Counted from the stretch's first letter, positions 17,198 through 26,522 are shown. The stretch: 64,000 nt of DNA from Oscillospiraceae bacterium (GCA_015067175.1 SVMX01000009.1:1-64000); one strand, 5' to 3'. Made by a program: numbers and translations. Notes: generated by a model not told the origin, from the letters alone.

Positions 17198-17329
17198 TTA
17201 CTTCTTAGTTTTGGTCTGAGACAATGCGCTAGCAGCTACGCTTTTGGAATTGGAACTGTAACGATTGTCAGACAGTATCTTTGAAGCTTTGGAAGCCACA
17301 GACTTGCTTGTCTGCTTTGTGTTTGCCAT
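17198..17329 (-). CDS. Small Ser/Lys-rich protein (43 aa)
   Basis: Minus-strand ORF with a strong GGAGGTGTCACA start site. The product MANTKQTSKSVASKAS... is basic, rich in Ser, Lys and Ala, with an ending SALSQTKTKK. I remember close relatives of this small protein as common hypothetical proteins in clostridial mobile elements; no function is known. It is transcribed against the early operon. Confidence 0.65.
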   Translation of the reverse strand: MANTKQTSKSVASKASKILSDNRYSSNSKSVAASALSQTKTKK

Positions 17330-17515
17330 TGTGACACCTCCTTTATGTTGATATTACAATTATACAACATATTGGATAAAATTTCAATAGGTAACACTTC
17401 ATATTGTGGATTTTCTACATTGTTTTATTTTAAAGGGGCTTTAAAGACTTTTTAAAGGTAGTTTTAAAAGTGTCATTGTGCAAAATGCACAAAAAAACAG
17501 AAAGGTGGTGATAAC

Positions 17516-17719
17516 ATGGACAAGCTCATCTTCAAAATTCCGCGCCCCGCAAAGAAACTGAACGCGAATGACCGCCCCGTGATGCGGATAACACCCGAAG
17601 CGTACAACGCTGTCGAGGAGATATCCGCGCGGACAGGACTGTCAAACACTTACATCGCAAGTAAGATGATCGAGTTCGCTGCGGCAAATACAGAGGTCGT
17701 TTTTGAGGGACAGGAATAA
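17516..17719 (+). CDS. Ribbon-helix-helix-like small protein
   Basis: 67 residues preceded by AAAGGTGGTGATAAC. The stretch PVMRITPEAYNAVEEISARTGLSNTYIASKMIEFAA fits a ribbon-helix-helix (Arc/CopG-type) DNA-binding fold: one strand followed by two helices. First gene of the cluster after a 186-base gap, so it may regulate the following early genes. Confidence 0.6.
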   Translation: MDKLIFKIPRPAKKLNANDRPVMRITPEAYNAVEEISARTGLSNTYIASKMIEFAAANTEVVFEGQE

Positions 17720-17766
17720 GCAACCTGTACAAACCCCACAGCATACATTATAACGGAGGTGATATC

Positions 17767-17961
17767 ATGGCAATCGTAGCAACTTACAACTTTGACGGCT
17801 GTATCTGCAAGATAGATGACAGCTACTATGCTAATCGTACCCCCGAACAGCAGGCTCTTGACAGGAAAATATTTGAGGACACAGCGAGCCGTCTGCTGCT
17901 CAAACAGGCGATGAAAGATATTGAGCGCAAAAGAGAGGCTGCGGAAAAAGCCAAGACATAA
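17767..17961 (+). CDS. Hypothetical early protein (64 aa)
   Basis: 64 residues with ACGGAGGTGATATC before the ATG. The N-terminus ATYNFDGCICKIDDSYYAN may form a small beta unit; the rest is a charged helix ending in KREAAEKAKT. No family recognised. Confidence 0.6.
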   Translation: MAIVATYNFDGCICKIDDSYYANRTPEQQALDRKIFEDTASRLLLKQAMKDIERKREAAEKAKT

Positions 17962-18007
17962 TAAACAATGGACGTTCAAAAATATCGGACAAGCATAGGA
18001 GGGAATT

Positions 18008-18250
18008 TTGATAGAGATTTTAATAGACCGCCGCCACAACCAACAGCAACTGCTTGAAGCGGGTCGTCGCTCGCGTATCGGATTATCGCACGATGCGACG
18101 TGTATATTTCGCTGCCCCGCGTGTGGCGAAGAAAAGGCTGCGGCGGCAGTATCAAAGCGCGGTAACACGCTTGCGGTAAGATGCAGGGCGTGCAAGCTGA
18201 TGGCGTTTGATTACAATTACAAGCAATCACTCGGCGACACAGCCGAATGA
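18008..18250 (+). CDS. Small zinc-ribbon protein (80 aa)
   Basis: Starts at TTG after AGGAGGG. Two CxxC pairs, FRCPACGEE and VRCRACKLM, about 29 residues apart form a zinc ribbon of the type seen in primases and phage early proteins. The role is unknown; nucleic-acid binding is plausible. Confidence 0.6.
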   Translation: MIEILIDRRHNQQQLLEAGRRSRIGLSHDATCIFRCPACGEEKAAAAVSKRGNTLAVRCRACKLMAFDYNYKQSLGDTAE

Positions 18251-18281
18251 AATAAAACAACAATTACAGGAGGAAAAAATC

Positions 18282-18530
18282 ATGGCAAAGAAATTAATGG
18301 TATCAGCCTTAGGGAACAGGATATATCTCACAAATGTGAAGCCCAGTAAGACGGATCCAGAGGTGTTCGTTTCGACAGGCAGCCAAGAGGACTACACTGA
18401 CGAGGCTATCAGAGCGGTTTTTGAGTGGTTTATGAATAACCACAAGGCAAATGAGCCGAACGCCGCTTATGAGATACGCTTCAAGGGCTGTCCTTATGTA
18501 CTTACCATGACAAAGGAGAGTAAGTCTTGA
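18282..18530 (+). CDS. DUF7446-like small phage protein
   Basis: 82 residues with AGGAGG ten bases before the ATG. The start MAKKLMVSALGNRIYLTNVKP recalls the DUF7446 group of short phage proteins. The acidic middle and C-terminal beta strands suggest a compact fold. Function unknown. Its stop overlaps the next gene. Confidence 0.6.
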   Translation: MAKKLMVSALGNRIYLTNVKPSKTDPEVFVSTGSQEDYTDEAIRAVFEWFMNNHKANEPNAAYEIRFKGCPYVLTMTKESKS

Positions 18531-18736
18531 AACGTGAAAAAATAGCCATAGCCATGCTTGCGGTAGGGCTGATCATAGCCTTTGATGCGTGTGCACAGGC
18601 CGAATATTCCATGATATGGACAAGCACCTTTTTGGTGCAAGGCTTAATCGGCACGGCTTTGGCAGTGGCGAGTGTTATCGTATCGGGCGCGGTCTCGAAA
18701 GATAAGCCCGAGAAAAAAGGAAAACGCCGCCCCTAA
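18527..18736 (+). CDS. Small two-helix membrane protein
   Basis: 69 residues starting at TTG within the previous gene's stop (AAAGGAGAG upstream). Two membrane helices (about residues 5-24 and 31-52) and a basic tail KDKPEKKGKRRP. No family recognised. Confidence 0.55.
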   Translation: MKREKIAIAMLAVGLIIAFDACAQAEYSMIWTSTFLVQGLIGTALAVASVIVSGAVSKDKPEKKGKRRP

Positions 18737-18809
18737 TTGCAGTTAGGAAACGGCGCAAACAAAATGTTTTACAAGGTTATTATAACCGAAAGAAAGGAAA
18801 TTGTCAAGT

Positions 18810-19424
18810 ATGGCTGATATAATTGAATATCCATTCAATCTACTCTATGAGATCATGGGAGAAGATTTCGAACACCCAGCTGATGTGGAAGGTTCGCTAG
18901 AATACGTAATTGCTACGGAGCTGATGGAACGCGAACGGAGATGTGTTTCAATGCGTTATCGCAATGGCATGACCTATGAACAGATAGCAAAAGCCGAGCA
19001 CATAACAAGGGAAAGAATTAGGCAGATCGTTGCAAGAGCCTTGCGAAAACTGCGTCACCCGTCAAGAGCGAAGTATCTTAAAAAAGGTGTCGCAGCTATG
19101 CTTTCGGAGCAGCAGCAACTTTCTCTGAAAGAAGAAATATACGAGTTGAAAAAGCTTATCGGAGAAAGTGCTCCGCATATAGTCGAAAAAATATCAGATC
19201 GTGAACGTCAGAAAAAGGACAACACTCCAATTGAACATCTTGATCTGTCGGTGCGCTCATATAACTGTTTGCGCCGAGCAGGCATAAACACGCTCGGAGA
19301 TATTGCCAAGCTTTCTTGTATGGAACTTACGCGGATACGCAACCTCGGAAAGCGTTCTTGGGACGAAATCAATAAAATGCTCATACAGAACGGATATCCG
19401 CCGAAAGCGGAGGTGCTCACATGA
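18810..19424 (+). CDS. Sigma-like HTH fused to an RNAP alpha-CTD-like domain
   Basis: 204 residues. Residues about 38-85 match sigma-70 region 4 (ERRCVSMRYRNGMTYEQIAKAEHITRERIRQIVARALRKLRHP, the -35-binding helix-turn-helix). Residues about 140-200 match the RNA polymerase alpha C-terminal domain (PIEHLDLSVRSYNCLRRAGINTLGDIAKLS, then IRNLGKRSWDEI). A protein that combines both promoter-contact modules is a good candidate to redirect host polymerase. I chose ATG at 18810; TTG at 18801 is too close to AGAAAGGA. Confidence 0.75.
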   Translation: MADIIEYPFNLLYEIMGEDFEHPADVEGSLEYVIATELMERERRCVSMRYRNGMTYEQIAKAEHITRERIRQIVARALRKLRHPSRAKYLKKGVAAMLSEQQQLSLKEEIYELKKLIGESAPHIVEKISDRERQKKDNTPIEHLDLSVRSYNCLRRAGINTLGDIAKLSCMELTRIRNLGKRSWDEINKMLIQNGYPPKAEVLT

Positions 19425-19513
19425 CAGAACTCACAACCAACACCGTTCCCGCCGCGCTGGTGAGGGCGAATCTGCCGGAGATGTGTGCATCAACAAATAA
19501 TACTAAGGAGTAA
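19421..19513 (+). CDS. 30-residue coupled ORF
   Basis: ATG overlaps the previous stop (ATGA) and the ORF's last codons contain the AAGGAG ribosome site of the next gene. It may serve only to couple translation. MTELTTNTVPAALVRANLPE is similar to the start of a type of short phage replication peptide, but I cannot name it. Confidence 0.4.
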   Translation: MTELTTNTVPAALVRANLPEMCASTNNTKE

Positions 19514-19518
19514 TAACA

Positions 19519-20775
19519 ATGGTTAAAATCAACAATCTTGAAATCGAGAACGTAAAGCGCGTTAAGGCGGTAACCCTTGCCCCTGCCGAAAATGGACTTA
19601 CAGTGATAGGCGGCAGGAACGGTCAGGGTAAAACTTCCGTGCTTGACGCTATAGCATGGGCGCTGGGCGGTGACCGCTTCAAGCCCTCACAGCCGAACAG
19701 AGAAGGCTCGGTCATTCCTCCGCATTTGAAAGTAGAGCTTTCAAACGGTCTTGTCGTGGAACGCTCGGGCAACAACTCAAACCTTAAAGTAATCGACCCT
19801 AACGGAAATAAAGGCGGTCAGCAGCTGCTTAATGAGTTCGTTGAGGCATTTGCGCTCAATCTCCCTAAATTCATGCAGAGCAGTTCAAAGGAGAAAGCCG
19901 ATATATTGCTTCGCATAATCGGTGTGGGAGATAAACTGTATACCCTTGAAACGGACGAACAGAGGCTGTATAACCGCCGCACCGAGATAGGCAGAGTACG
20001 CGATCAGAAATCGAAATATGCAAAGGAGCTGCCTATATATTCGGGACTTCCTGCCGAGCCTGTTTCCGCTGTAGAACTTATAAAGCAGCAGCAAGAGATA
20101 CTCGCGCGCAACGGCGAGAATCAGCGCAAGAGAAATCAGCTTGCACAGCTTCAGCAGGAATACGATCACACTTCCGCACAGCTTGAAGAACTCGGAACGA
20201 AGCTTGAAAAGCTATCTGCTGATTTGGATATAGCAAGAAAATCAGCAACCGATCTCCAAGATGAAAGCACTGCCGAGATAGAGCGCAGCCTTGCTGAGAT
20301 AGAAGCTACAAATGCCAAGATAAGAGCAAATCTTGACAGGCAGCGTGCGGAGATTGAGGCAGAGGACTTCGGCAAGCAGTACGACGAGCTGACCGAGCAG
20401 ATAAACGATATTCGCAGACAGAAAACAGACCTACTCAGCAGCACAGATCTCCCCCTCTCGGGGTTATCTGTTGAGAATGGAGAGCTTCTTTATAACGGCT
20501 GTCGTTGGGATTGCATGAGTGGCTCTGAGCAGCTTCGCGTGGCTACTGCCATAGTACGCAGACTTAATCCCAAATGCGGCTTTGTGCTGCTTGATAAGCT
20601 TGAACAGATGGATACAGACACTCTCGCGGAGTTCGGAGCATGGCTTGAGCAGGAGGGCTTGCAGGTCATCGCTACAAGAGTAAGCACGGGCGGCGAGTGC
20701 AGTATAATTATCGAGGACGGAAAGAACGCTGCTCCTGCTGAGCAGCCTACAACATGGAAGGCAGGTACATTCTAA
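19519..20775 (+). CDS. SMC/RecF-like AAA ATPase of the phage recombination module
   Basis: 418 residues. Head domain with Walker A GGRNGQGKTSVLDAIAWALGG (about residues 32-50), a central coiled coil (about 190-300, rich in Gln, Glu, Leu), then a short C-terminal head with the ABC-like MSGSEQLRVATAIVR signature and Walker B-like CGFVLLDKLEQMD. This is a miniature RecN/SbcC-like architecture. Next to a Sak4-like ATPase and a DUF669 protein it belongs to a recombination and replication set known in many Firmicute phages. Confidence 0.8.
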   Translation: MVKINNLEIENVKRVKAVTLAPAENGLTVIGGRNGQGKTSVLDAIAWALGGDRFKPSQPNREGSVIPPHLKVELSNGLVVERSGNNSNLKVIDPNGNKGGQQLLNEFVEAFALNLPKFMQSSSKEKADILLRIIGVGDKLYTLETDEQRLYNRRTEIGRVRDQKSKYAKELPIYSGLPAEPVSAVELIKQQQEILARNGENQRKRNQLAQLQQEYDHTSAQLEELGTKLEKLSADLDIARKSATDLQDESTAEIERSLAEIEATNAKIRANLDRQRAEIEAEDFGKQYDELTEQINDIRRQKTDLLSSTDLPLSGLSVENGELLYNGCRWDCMSGSEQLRVATAIVRRLNPKCGFVLLDKLEQMDTDTLAEFGAWLEQEGLQVIATRVSTGGECSIIIEDGKNAAPAEQPTTWKAGTF

Positions 20776-21809
20776 TGAATATCACAAAAGGAAAGCTTCA
20801 TCACGCAAAGAAAGTAGTCATCTACGGTCCTGAGGGTATAGGCAAATCCAGTCTTGCGGCTAAATTCCCCGACGCGATCTTTATCGACACCGAGGGCAGC
20901 ACAAGCGATATGGACGTTGCACGAATGGATAAACCGCTTTCATGGGCAATGCTGAAAGCACAGGTTGAATATGTTAAGCAGCACAAGCCTTGCCGTTCTC
21001 TTATCATTGACACAGCAGACTGGGCAGAAGCACTCTGCATCACCGCTGTATGCGAGCAGCACGGCAAGAACGGCATTGAGGATTTCGGCTACGGTAATGG
21101 TTATGTTTATGAAAAAGAGGAGTTTGGACGCTTTCTCAATCTTCTCGGCGAGGTTGTTGAAAGCGGCATCAATGTGGTGCTGACAGCTCATGCTATTCTG
21201 CGCAAATTCGAACAGCCCGACGAAATGGGAGCATATGACCGTTGGGAGCTGAAGCTTGGCAAAAAGACTACCAACCTTATTGCTCCTCTTGTAAAGGAAT
21301 GGGCGGATATGGTGCTGTTTGCAAATTACAAGACCCTTTCCGTTGCAGTTGATAAGGAAGGAAAAAAGCATAAGGCACAAGGCGGCAGGAGAGTTATTTA
21401 CACCTCGCATCACCCTTGCTGGGACGCCAAGAACAGGCACGGTCTTCCCGAGGAGATCCCGATGGACTATGAGCAGATACGCCATATCATCGAGCCTGTT
21501 CAGGCCGCGCCAATATCTGCTGTAAATGAAAGCTATCCCGTTCCGCTCCCTACAGAGCCTCCTGCGGAGTATTATGAGCAGCAGTTTCCTGAAACGCTGA
21601 ATGAAGCGTCTGCGGCGAATGTACCCCCTGCGCTTGCAGAACTCATGACAGCAACCGGCGTTACCGAGGAAGAAATATGCAAAGTTGTAAGCATGAAAGG
21701 CTATTTTCCGGCAGATATGCCCATAAAAGACTATCCTATGGACTTTGTAAACGGCGTACTTATAGGCGCATGGGACAAGGTGCATCAGATGATACTTGAA
21801 AACAGATAA
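20775..21809 (+). CDS. Sak4-like AAA ATPase (phage nucleotide-binding protein)
   Basis: 344 residues, ATG overlapping the previous stop. RecA-like core: Walker A YGPEGIGKSSLAAKF, FIDTEGSTSDMD, Walker B RSLIIDTADWAE, and LTAHAILRKFE. This is the AAA_24/Sak4 group of single-strand annealing or RecA-like phage ATPases. The tail from about residue 245 is Pro-rich, then helical. It likely works with the DUF669 protein encoded next. Confidence 0.82.
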   Translation: MNITKGKLHHAKKVVIYGPEGIGKSSLAAKFPDAIFIDTEGSTSDMDVARMDKPLSWAMLKAQVEYVKQHKPCRSLIIDTADWAEALCITAVCEQHGKNGIEDFGYGNGYVYEKEEFGRFLNLLGEVVESGINVVLTAHAILRKFEQPDEMGAYDRWELKLGKKTTNLIAPLVKEWADMVLFANYKTLSVAVDKEGKKHKAQGGRRVIYTSHHPCWDAKNRHGLPEEIPMDYEQIRHIIEPVQAAPISAVNESYPVPLPTEPPAEYYEQQFPETLNEASAANVPPALAELMTATGVTEEEICKVVSMKGYFPADMPIKDYPMDFVNGVLIGAWDKVHQMILENR

Positions 21810-21896
21810 TGCAGTTTTTTGCATCAGACCCTATGTTAAAATCGGCAAGGGAGGAAATCCCAAAAGAAAATATTTTTTTAATGGAGGACAATCATT

Positions 21897-22460
21897 ATGG
21901 CAGAAGTTTTTGACAGAGAATTTGCATGGGACGACGAAATTGAAAAGGACAGCGACTTCGTCATTATTCCCGAAGGCGACTACACATTCACGGTATCAGG
22001 CTTTGAACGCGGCAGACACGAGGGAAGCGAAAAGCTGCCGCCTTGTCCTAAGGCTATCGTGAAACTCAGAGTGGATATGCCCGACGGCACAACACAGGAA
22101 CTTACACACAACCTTTTCCTGCACAGTAAATGCGAGGGTCTGCTCTCGGCGTTCTTTGTGGGAATAGGTCAAAAAAAGCATGGCGAAAAGCTCCGCATGA
22201 ACTGGAACAACATCATCGGTGCGCGCGGTAGATGTAAGATCAATGTACGTCACTGGAAAAACGACAAGGGCGAAGGCGACTCCAACGATATCAAGAAGTT
22301 TTATGATCCTGCGGACGCTTCCACGCAGAGCACACCTGCGCCTGTTCAGCAGTACGCGCCCACACCCCAGTATGCGGCACCCCAGCAGCCCGCCGTACAT
22401 TCCGCACCTCAGACAGTGCCTGCTGCGCCTCAGGGAGTGTACACTCCCGGTCAGTGGTAA
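21897..22460 (+). CDS. DUF669 protein, likely single-stranded DNA-binding protein
   Basis: 187 residues. The N-terminal 140 residues form the DUF669 domain (VIIPEGDYTFTVSGFERG, then LTHNLFLHSKCEGLLSAFF), followed by a disordered Pro/Gln/Ala-rich tail that resembles SSB C-terminal linkers. In related phages this protein stands beside Sak4 ATPases and the helicase-primase pair and acts like an SSB. A strong AATGGAGGACAA site precedes the ATG. Confidence 0.75.
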   Translation: MAEVFDREFAWDDEIEKDSDFVIIPEGDYTFTVSGFERGRHEGSEKLPPCPKAIVKLRVDMPDGTTQELTHNLFLHSKCEGLLSAFFVGIGQKKHGEKLRMNWNNIIGARGRCKINVRHWKNDKGEGDSNDIKKFYDPADASTQSTPAPVQQYAPTPQYAAPQQPAVHSAPQTVPAAPQGVYTPGQW

Positions 22461-22466
22461 GATATC

Positions 22467-24047
22467 ATGAATTTAAGACCGTATCAAGAAGAGGCAAAAG
22501 CGGCGGTCTTTGAGCAGTGGGAGCAGGGCAACAATAAGACCCTGCTCGTACTGCCTACGGGCTGCGGAAAGACTATCGTTTTTGCAAAGATATCAGAGGA
22601 CTGCGTAAGACACGGAGAGCGCGTTCTCATACTCGCACACAGAGGCGAGCTGCTTGAACAGGCGGCAGATAAGATACTTAAAGCCTGTGGCATAAGCTGT
22701 TCTGTAGAAAAAGCAGAGGAAAGCTGCCTTGATTCGTGGAACAGGATAACCGTTGGCAGTGTGCAGACCCTCATGAGGGAAAAGCGCCTTGCACGCTTCG
22801 ACCCCGAACATTTCGATACCATCATCATTGACGAAGCGCATCACAGCATATCTGACAGCTATCAGAAGATACTTAAATATTTTGACAGCGCTAAGGTGCT
22901 TGGGGTGACCGCTACCCCCGACAGAGGTGATATGAAAAATCTCGGTCAGGTGTTCGACAGCCTCGCTTATGAATATACACTCCCTAGAGCCATCAAGGAG
23001 GGCTATCTTTCCCCGATAAAGGCATTGACTATCCCGCTTCAGCTTGACCTTTCGGGCGTTGCTACGCAAGCGGGAGATTTTAAGGCAAGCGATATCGACA
23101 CCGCGCTTGACCCGTATCTGCACGGGATAGCAGAGGAAATGCTGAAATACTGCTCAGACCGCAAAACCGTTGTGTTTCTGCCGCTCATAAAGACCTCGCA
23201 GAAGTTCTGTGAGATACTCAACAGAAAAGGCTTTCGCGCAGCAGAGGTCAACGGCAATTCAGATGACAGAGCAGAGATACTCGCTGATTTCGACAGCGGT
23301 AAATACAACGTTCTGTGTAACTCCATGCTTTTGACTGAGGGCTGGGATTGTCCATCCGTTGACTGTGTTATCGTTCTTCGTCCTACAAAGGTGCGTTCCC
23401 TCTACTGTCAGATGGTAGGCAGAGGCACAAGGCTTTGCGAGGGCAAAGACCATCTCCTTTTGCTTGATTTCCTTTGGCATACTGAGCGGCACGAGCTTTG
23501 CAGACCCGCACATCTTATCTGCGAAAACGAGGAAGTTGCTCAGAAGATGACCGAGAATATCGCCGCTGCGGGAATGCCTGTAGATATAGAAGAAGCCGAA
23601 GTCAAGGCTTCCGAGGACGTTGTTGCACAGCGCGAGGAGGCGCTTGCTCAGCAGCTTGCCGAAATGAAAAAGCGCAAATCAAAGCTTGTGGATCCGCTGC
23701 AGTTCGAAATGTCCATTCAAGCAGAAGATCTTTCGAGTTATGTCCCCGCGTTCGGCTGGGAGATGATGCCGCCGTCGCAAAAGCAGCTTGACGCGCTTGA
23801 AAAGTACGGCATATTCCCGAATGAGATAGAATGCTCGGGTAAAGCAAAGCTTCTGCTTGACCGCCTTAACAAGCGCAAAGCCGCAGGCCTTGCAACTCCG
23901 AAACAAATCAGACTGCTTGAAAACAAAGGCTTTCAGCACGTGGGAGAATGGACATTTGACGCGGCAAACAGGCTTATTACACGAATAGCAGCTAATGGTT
24001 GGAGAGTGCCCAGCAGCATAATTCCATCAGAATACCGAGGTGAATAA
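22467..24047 (+). CDS. DEAD/DEAH-box superfamily 2 helicase
   Basis: 526 residues. Motif I LPTGCGKTIVF, motif Ia AHRGELLEQA, motif II DEAH, motif III GVTATPDRGD, motif V region LLTEGWDCP, and motif VI QMVGRGTR. After the helicase core, the C-terminal 150 residues hold a short repeat-like helical region (SEYEKYGIFPNEI type) found in phage helicases. The stop overlaps the start of the primase gene by one base, so both are made together for replication. Confidence 0.9.
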   Translation: MNLRPYQEEAKAAVFEQWEQGNNKTLLVLPTGCGKTIVFAKISEDCVRHGERVLILAHRGELLEQAADKILKACGISCSVEKAEESCLDSWNRITVGSVQTLMREKRLARFDPEHFDTIIIDEAHHSISDSYQKILKYFDSAKVLGVTATPDRGDMKNLGQVFDSLAYEYTLPRAIKEGYLSPIKALTIPLQLDLSGVATQAGDFKASDIDTALDPYLHGIAEEMLKYCSDRKTVVFLPLIKTSQKFCEILNRKGFRAAEVNGNSDDRAEILADFDSGKYNVLCNSMLLTEGWDCPSVDCVIVLRPTKVRSLYCQMVGRGTRLCEGKDHLLLLDFLWHTERHELCRPAHLICENEEVAQKMTENIAAAGMPVDIEEAEVKASEDVVAQREEALAQQLAEMKKRKSKLVDPLQFEMSIQAEDLSSYVPAFGWEMMPPSQKQLDALEKYGIFPNEIECSGKAKLLLDRLNKRKAAGLATPKQIRLLENKGFQHVGEWTFDAANRLITRIAANGWRVPSSIIPSEYRGE

Positions 24048-26272
24048 TGGAATACGAGATTGATTTAAACGAAGCTTTAACCTACATCGACCCGGCAGAA
24101 TTGGATTATCAGACATGGGTCAATGTAGGAATGGCGCTAAAATACGAGGGATATTCCGTAAGCGTTTGGGACAACTGGAGCAGACGCGATATCTACCGCT
24201 ATCACACGGGCGAATGCGAAAAAAAGTGGGAAAGCTTCAACGGCTCTGCTAACCCCGTCACAGGTGCAACCATCGTACAGCTTGCAAAGGATAACGGTAT
24301 GACGTTCGGCTGCGGCGAGGGACATATCCTTGAATGGGACGATTACATAGAACGTGACGATCATGTTATCGTTGATAAGAAATGGCTTGAGGGCAAGGAG
24401 ATATCCTCGCCCGCTGTGTGGAATCCAGCACAGCAGATCATCACATACCTTGAAACCCTTTTTGAACAGAACGAAAACGTAGGCTACGTTATGCAGTCGT
24501 GGGAACGCGAGGGCAAATTTCTCCCCGCGAATAAGGGTAACTACGACCGCACGGCAGGTCAGCTTATTGAAGCTCTCAGCAAGTGCGGAGATATCGGCGG
24601 TGTTCTTGGCGACAGCAGCCCTCAAGGCGGTGCATGGATACGCTTCAATCCGCTAGACGGCAAGGGCGTTAAAAACGACAACGTAACGGAATACCGTTAT
24701 GCTCTTGTCGAAAGCGATAATATCGACATAGAACGGCAAAACGCCATTATACGCGAGTTGGAGCTTCCTGTTGCGGTGCTGGTGTACAGCGGCAGCAAAT
24801 CACTTCATGCGATAGTCCGCATAGAAGCCGCAAACTACGACGAATACCGAAAGCGCGTGGACTTTCTCTATAACATCTGTCAAAAGAACGGTTTATCTCC
24901 CGATACACAGAACAGAAATCCCTCGCGCTTGTCAAGGCTTCCGGGCGTACAGCGCGGAAACAGCCGTCAGTACATCGTTGACACAAACATCGGAAAGGCT
25001 TCGTGGAACGAATGGCGCGAGTGGATCGAGGGTGTGAATGACGATCTCCCCGATACCGAAAGCATGGCTGCGGCATGGGATAACCTGCCCGAGCTTGCAC
25101 CGCCGCTCATTGACGGTGTACTCCGTCAGGGGCATAAAATGCTGATAGCAGGCCCATCAAAGGCGGGTAAATCCTACGCGCTGACAGAGATGTGCTGCGC
25201 TATCGCGGAGGGCGGCAATTGGCTCGGCTGGAAATGTACACAGGGCAAGGTGCTGTATGTCAATCTGGAGCTTGACAGAGCTTCCTGTCTGCACCGCTTC
25301 AAGGACGTATACACCGCTTTGGGCCTGCCTCCTAACAACCTCGCCAATATTGATATTTGGAATCTCCGAGGAAAGTCCGTCCCGATGGACAAGCTTGCTC
25401 CCAAGCTGATACGCCGTGCGGTAAAGAAAAACTATATCGCGGTCATAGTTGACCCTATATATAAGGTCATCACAGGCGATGAGAACTCCGCAGATCAGAT
25501 GGCACACTTCTGCAACCAGTTTGATAAGGTGTGCACGGAGCTTGGCTGTGCGGTCATATACTGTCACCATCACTCAAAGGGCGCTCAGGGCGGCAAGCGA
25601 AGCATGGACAGAGCCTCAGGCTCGGGAGTGTTCGCGCGTGACCCGGACGCACTGCTTGACCTTATTGAACTGGATATCCCCGATACGCTACTTAAAGAAG
25701 AGAAGAACAAGGCTGTCTGCAATATCTGCTATGACGCGCTCATGCGTAACGGCTACAGCGACATATCTCAAGATGATATGGTAACAGCAAAGGCAATGCT
25801 TGAGCACGCTGAAAAGCGCCTTCCTGCCGCTTTACTGGCAGATGTGAAACAACGTATCTCGGCCGCTGAAAAAGCTGCAGAGAGCCGTACAGCATGGCGC
25901 ATTGAGGGCACACTGAGAGAATTTCCGAAATTCTCTCCCGTAAACGTATGGTTTGACTTCCCTGTACACCGTATTGACATAGTAGGGGTGCTGAAGAACG
26001 TAGACACTGAAGGCGAGCGTGCACCATGGCAGAAAGCTGCTGACCGTCATAAGCAAAGCGCCGAGAAAAAGCGTGATAAAAACCGTGTTAAGTTCGAAAA
26101 TGCTGTGAATCTCTCAAATATGGGCGAGCCGCCGACACTCGAAATGCTGACCGAATATCTGGATATGAGCGGACGCACAGTGAGGGACTGGATCAAGAGA
26201 TACGGGTATAAAATCGACAAAAACGACGGCACTATCATCAAAGATGAAAGTGTTGCGGAAAACATAGATTAA
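24047..26272 (+). CDS. Replicative primase/RepA-like ATPase fusion
   Basis: 741 residues. Residues 1-70 resemble PriCT-type helical modules (ALTYIDPAELDYQTWVNVGMALK). Residues about 200-330 resemble an archaeo-eukaryotic primase-like core (VLVYSGSKSLHAIVRI, then NRNPSRLSRLPG). From about residue 350 a RecA-like RepA/AAA_25 ATPase follows: Walker A AGPSKAGKSYALTEM, Walker B YIAVIVDPIYK, and YCHHHSKGAQGGKRSMDRASGSGVFARDPDA. The last 45 residues form a helix-turn-helix (LTEYLDMSGRTVRDWIKRYGY). The protein probably primes and opens the phage origin; repeats that may be that origin lie at its 3' end. Confidence 0.82.
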   Translation: MEYEIDLNEALTYIDPAELDYQTWVNVGMALKYEGYSVSVWDNWSRRDIYRYHTGECEKKWESFNGSANPVTGATIVQLAKDNGMTFGCGEGHILEWDDYIERDDHVIVDKKWLEGKEISSPAVWNPAQQIITYLETLFEQNENVGYVMQSWEREGKFLPANKGNYDRTAGQLIEALSKCGDIGGVLGDSSPQGGAWIRFNPLDGKGVKNDNVTEYRYALVESDNIDIERQNAIIRELELPVAVLVYSGSKSLHAIVRIEAANYDEYRKRVDFLYNICQKNGLSPDTQNRNPSRLSRLPGVQRGNSRQYIVDTNIGKASWNEWREWIEGVNDDLPDTESMAAAWDNLPELAPPLIDGVLRQGHKMLIAGPSKAGKSYALTEMCCAIAEGGNWLGWKCTQGKVLYVNLELDRASCLHRFKDVYTALGLPPNNLANIDIWNLRGKSVPMDKLAPKLIRRAVKKNYIAVIVDPIYKVITGDENSADQMAHFCNQFDKVCTELGCAVIYCHHHSKGAQGGKRSMDRASGSGVFARDPDALLDLIELDIPDTLLKEEKNKAVCNICYDALMRNGYSDISQDDMVTAKAMLEHAEKRLPAALLADVKQRISAAEKAAESRTAWRIEGTLREFPKFSPVNVWFDFPVHRIDIVGVLKNVDTEGERAPWQKAADRHKQSAEKKRDKNRVKFENAVNLSNMGEPPTLEMLTEYLDMSGRTVRDWIKRYGYKIDKNDGTIIKDESVAENID

Positions 26273-26376
26273 TGATTTCCGCAACGGTTGCGGAATACAT
26301 AAAATTATGTTTTTTGCAACATTAGCAAAAAGTGTTGCGGAAATCACGTACGTGTTTTCTGCAACGGTTGCGGGGA
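26252..26376. repeat. Iteron-like GTTGCGGAA repeats, possible phage origin
   Basis: The core GTTGCGG or its reverse complement occurs about six times in 125 bases, including a perfect 19-bp palindrome TTCCGCAACGGTTGCGGAA at 26277-26295 and a near-copy around 26359-26377. The block overlaps the end of the primase gene and is followed by AT-rich sequence. Confidence 0.55.
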
Positions 26377-26417
26377 AAACATATATACTACGTATATATG
26401 AAAATCCGCCGCAAGCG

Positions 26418-26487
26418 TCGTCACGCCCGTACGGTAGGAGAACGCCTTGAGGGCTGGCGTTCTCCCCTACACGGGCAAGACGAGTGA
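26418..26487. other. Long hairpin next to the iteron-like block
   Basis: CCCGT plus GTAGGAGAACGCC (26426-26446) pairs with GGCGTTCTCCCCTAC plus ACGGG (26456-26475) over a 9-base loop, with outer GTCAC/GTGAC arms. No T-run follows, so it is more likely an origin or RNA structure than a terminator. Confidence 0.5.
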
Positions 26488-26522
26488 CCCCTACCCCTGA
26501 GAAAGAAAGGAAAATACATAAA

